A stretch of 64,000 nt of DNA. It comes from Whitmania pigra (Eukaryota > Annelida > Clitellata > Hirudinida > Haemopidae). The notes under the pieces are model-generated. The model ran no database searches. It was given only the letters and a program-made list of their open reading frames with translations, and was not told where the DNA came from. Below are positions 62,942-64,000 of this stretch, in pieces. How positions within the stretch are numbered: position 1 is the first letter of the stretch; each line of letters starts with the position of its first letter. A program made the position numbers and the translations under genes. Where the stretch lies: the NCBI GenBank assembly GCA_021613335.1, contig JAJTWR010000308.1, positions 1,880,001 through 1,944,000 on the forward strand, read 5' to 3'.

Positions 62942-64000
62942 CTGTATTGAAATGAAGAAGCTACGCTGTTTACTGTGGCCAAACATCTCTTAACGATAGT
63001 TTTAATTTTTTAAAGATTAATTTTAATTGAACACGTGAATATCGGCACCAGGCAACATTCGCCAAATGGTTTGCATAACGAGGGAGAAAAAAGTTGAACA
63101 TTTTTTAAGAACTTATCCTGAAAATTATTTTAAGAACTTAGTCTGAAAATTATTTTAAGAACAATTCTGACAACGCTAACAATTATTGTCGCCGTTCATT
63201 GACGTTGTGTGATAAATATTTATAATTTATCACAATGAACGAACATTTATTTCTCCGGTTAATCATTTAGTTAAAAGACAGCTGACTTTCTCCTTTTTTA
63301 ATGAAAACATTAAAACAATGTTTTCATATATATTCATTATGATTTTTATCATTTTGGTTTATCGTAGATTCAATGTCATTCTAGATGACCTTCACCTGGA
63401 ACTTTTATAGAATTCCTAGAACTGCTTATTAATCACAAGACCAGGGCTGGATTCAGACATGATCGGCCTGTCCACGGGGCCTCCAGAAAAGGATGCAGAG
63501 GCGGGCTTGTGGCACCAACCAGACTGCCGAGTTTTCTACATGGCTAAATCCGACCCTCAGTAAAACTATTTTCATATTTGGAAGTTCGACTTTTTTCTGC
63601 TGGTTGTCGCTGACAAAATTATTTTAATAAAATTTATGGGTCTTTTTCCAGATTTATTTGGTCGTAACGAATTTTGGTCTTAAAGTTCTCAACAAAATTA
63701 ATTTTGTACTTCTTCTGAGTTATAATCATTATCGAGACCAACCTTTCAAGCAGGTTTCGAAAATCTAACTGTTCAGTACTTAACATGGCATCTATTCTTA
63801 ATTAATTAACTAAGATTCCTTATTACTGTTAATAATTACCTTCAATTCAAAAATATAAATCTAGCTTTTATTAAATAGCTTAAAAATTTAGAGCTATCAT
63901 GGGCATAATGAGGAAGATGGAAAATCCATGAATGAGGAATGTGCGTGTTCCTGACAATAAGAAGCCCATTTGTGGTTCATTTTTGTGCGAGGTTCATTGG
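62942..64000. other. Probable intron or 5' region of the galactosyltransferase gene
   Basis: A reading frame on the minus strand near 63900-63970 (GLLIVRNTHIPHSWIFHLPH) is the only coding-like patch, and I cannot tie it to the gene. A near-duplicate of about 30 bp (gaaaattattttaagaactt) repeats in tandem at about 63118-63165. Confidence 0.35.

Overview
The window is nuclear DNA of an invertebrate animal. Genes are broken into many short exons with GT-AG introns, the background is AT-rich, and transposons and simple repeats are abundant. The gene set (filamin, TMEM18, BRK1, a TMEM121-type protein, a Pax protein and a beta-1,4-galactosyltransferase) is metazoan. The paired domain of the Pax gene looks like the Pax-beta type described from spiralians, so a lophotrochozoan such as a leech or other annelid is my best guess. 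That assignment is inference. All multi-exon models were joined by hand from splice signals and reading phase.

Layout. 1-11.2 kb: the 5' part of a filamin gene on the minus strand, with two CH domains and many Ig-like repeats, a TATA box just upstream, and an unusually long open exon inside a large intron. 11.2-18 kb: an intergenic stretch, then TMEM18 (five exons) and a zinc-binding gene of uncertain family, both on the minus strand. 18-28 kb: an LRR gene and the small WAVE-complex gene BRK1 (plus strand), set among decayed hAT, piggyBac-like and other terminal-inverted-repeat elements. 28.3-29.5 kb: a TMEM121-family gene (minus strand).

30.6-39.2 kb: remains of a large DNA transposon on the minus strand. 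It has a DDE-type transposase with a C/H motif, a separate exon carrying a Ulp1-like cysteine protease plus PHD finger, tandemly duplicated 5' ends, direct flanking repeats and a four-copy 138-bp tandem repeat. 40.7-47.6 kb: a satellite array of about 184-bp monomers arranged in a four-monomer higher-order repeat. It passes into a related 179-bp family with a two-monomer period and starts with monomers in inverted orientation.

47.6-53.4 kb: no recognised host gene; it holds a textbook hAT MITE with perfect 8-bp target duplication. 53.4-55.7 kb: a five-exon Pax gene (plus strand) without a visible homeodomain. 57.8-58.7 kb: a LINE 3' end that runs directly into about 590 bp of TAA repeat. 60.5-62.9 kb: the catalytic part of a beta-1,4-galactosyltransferase (minus strand); its 5' exons were not found.

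The host genes do not form an evident pathway. Filamin and BRK1 both act on actin, but their co-location looks incidental.
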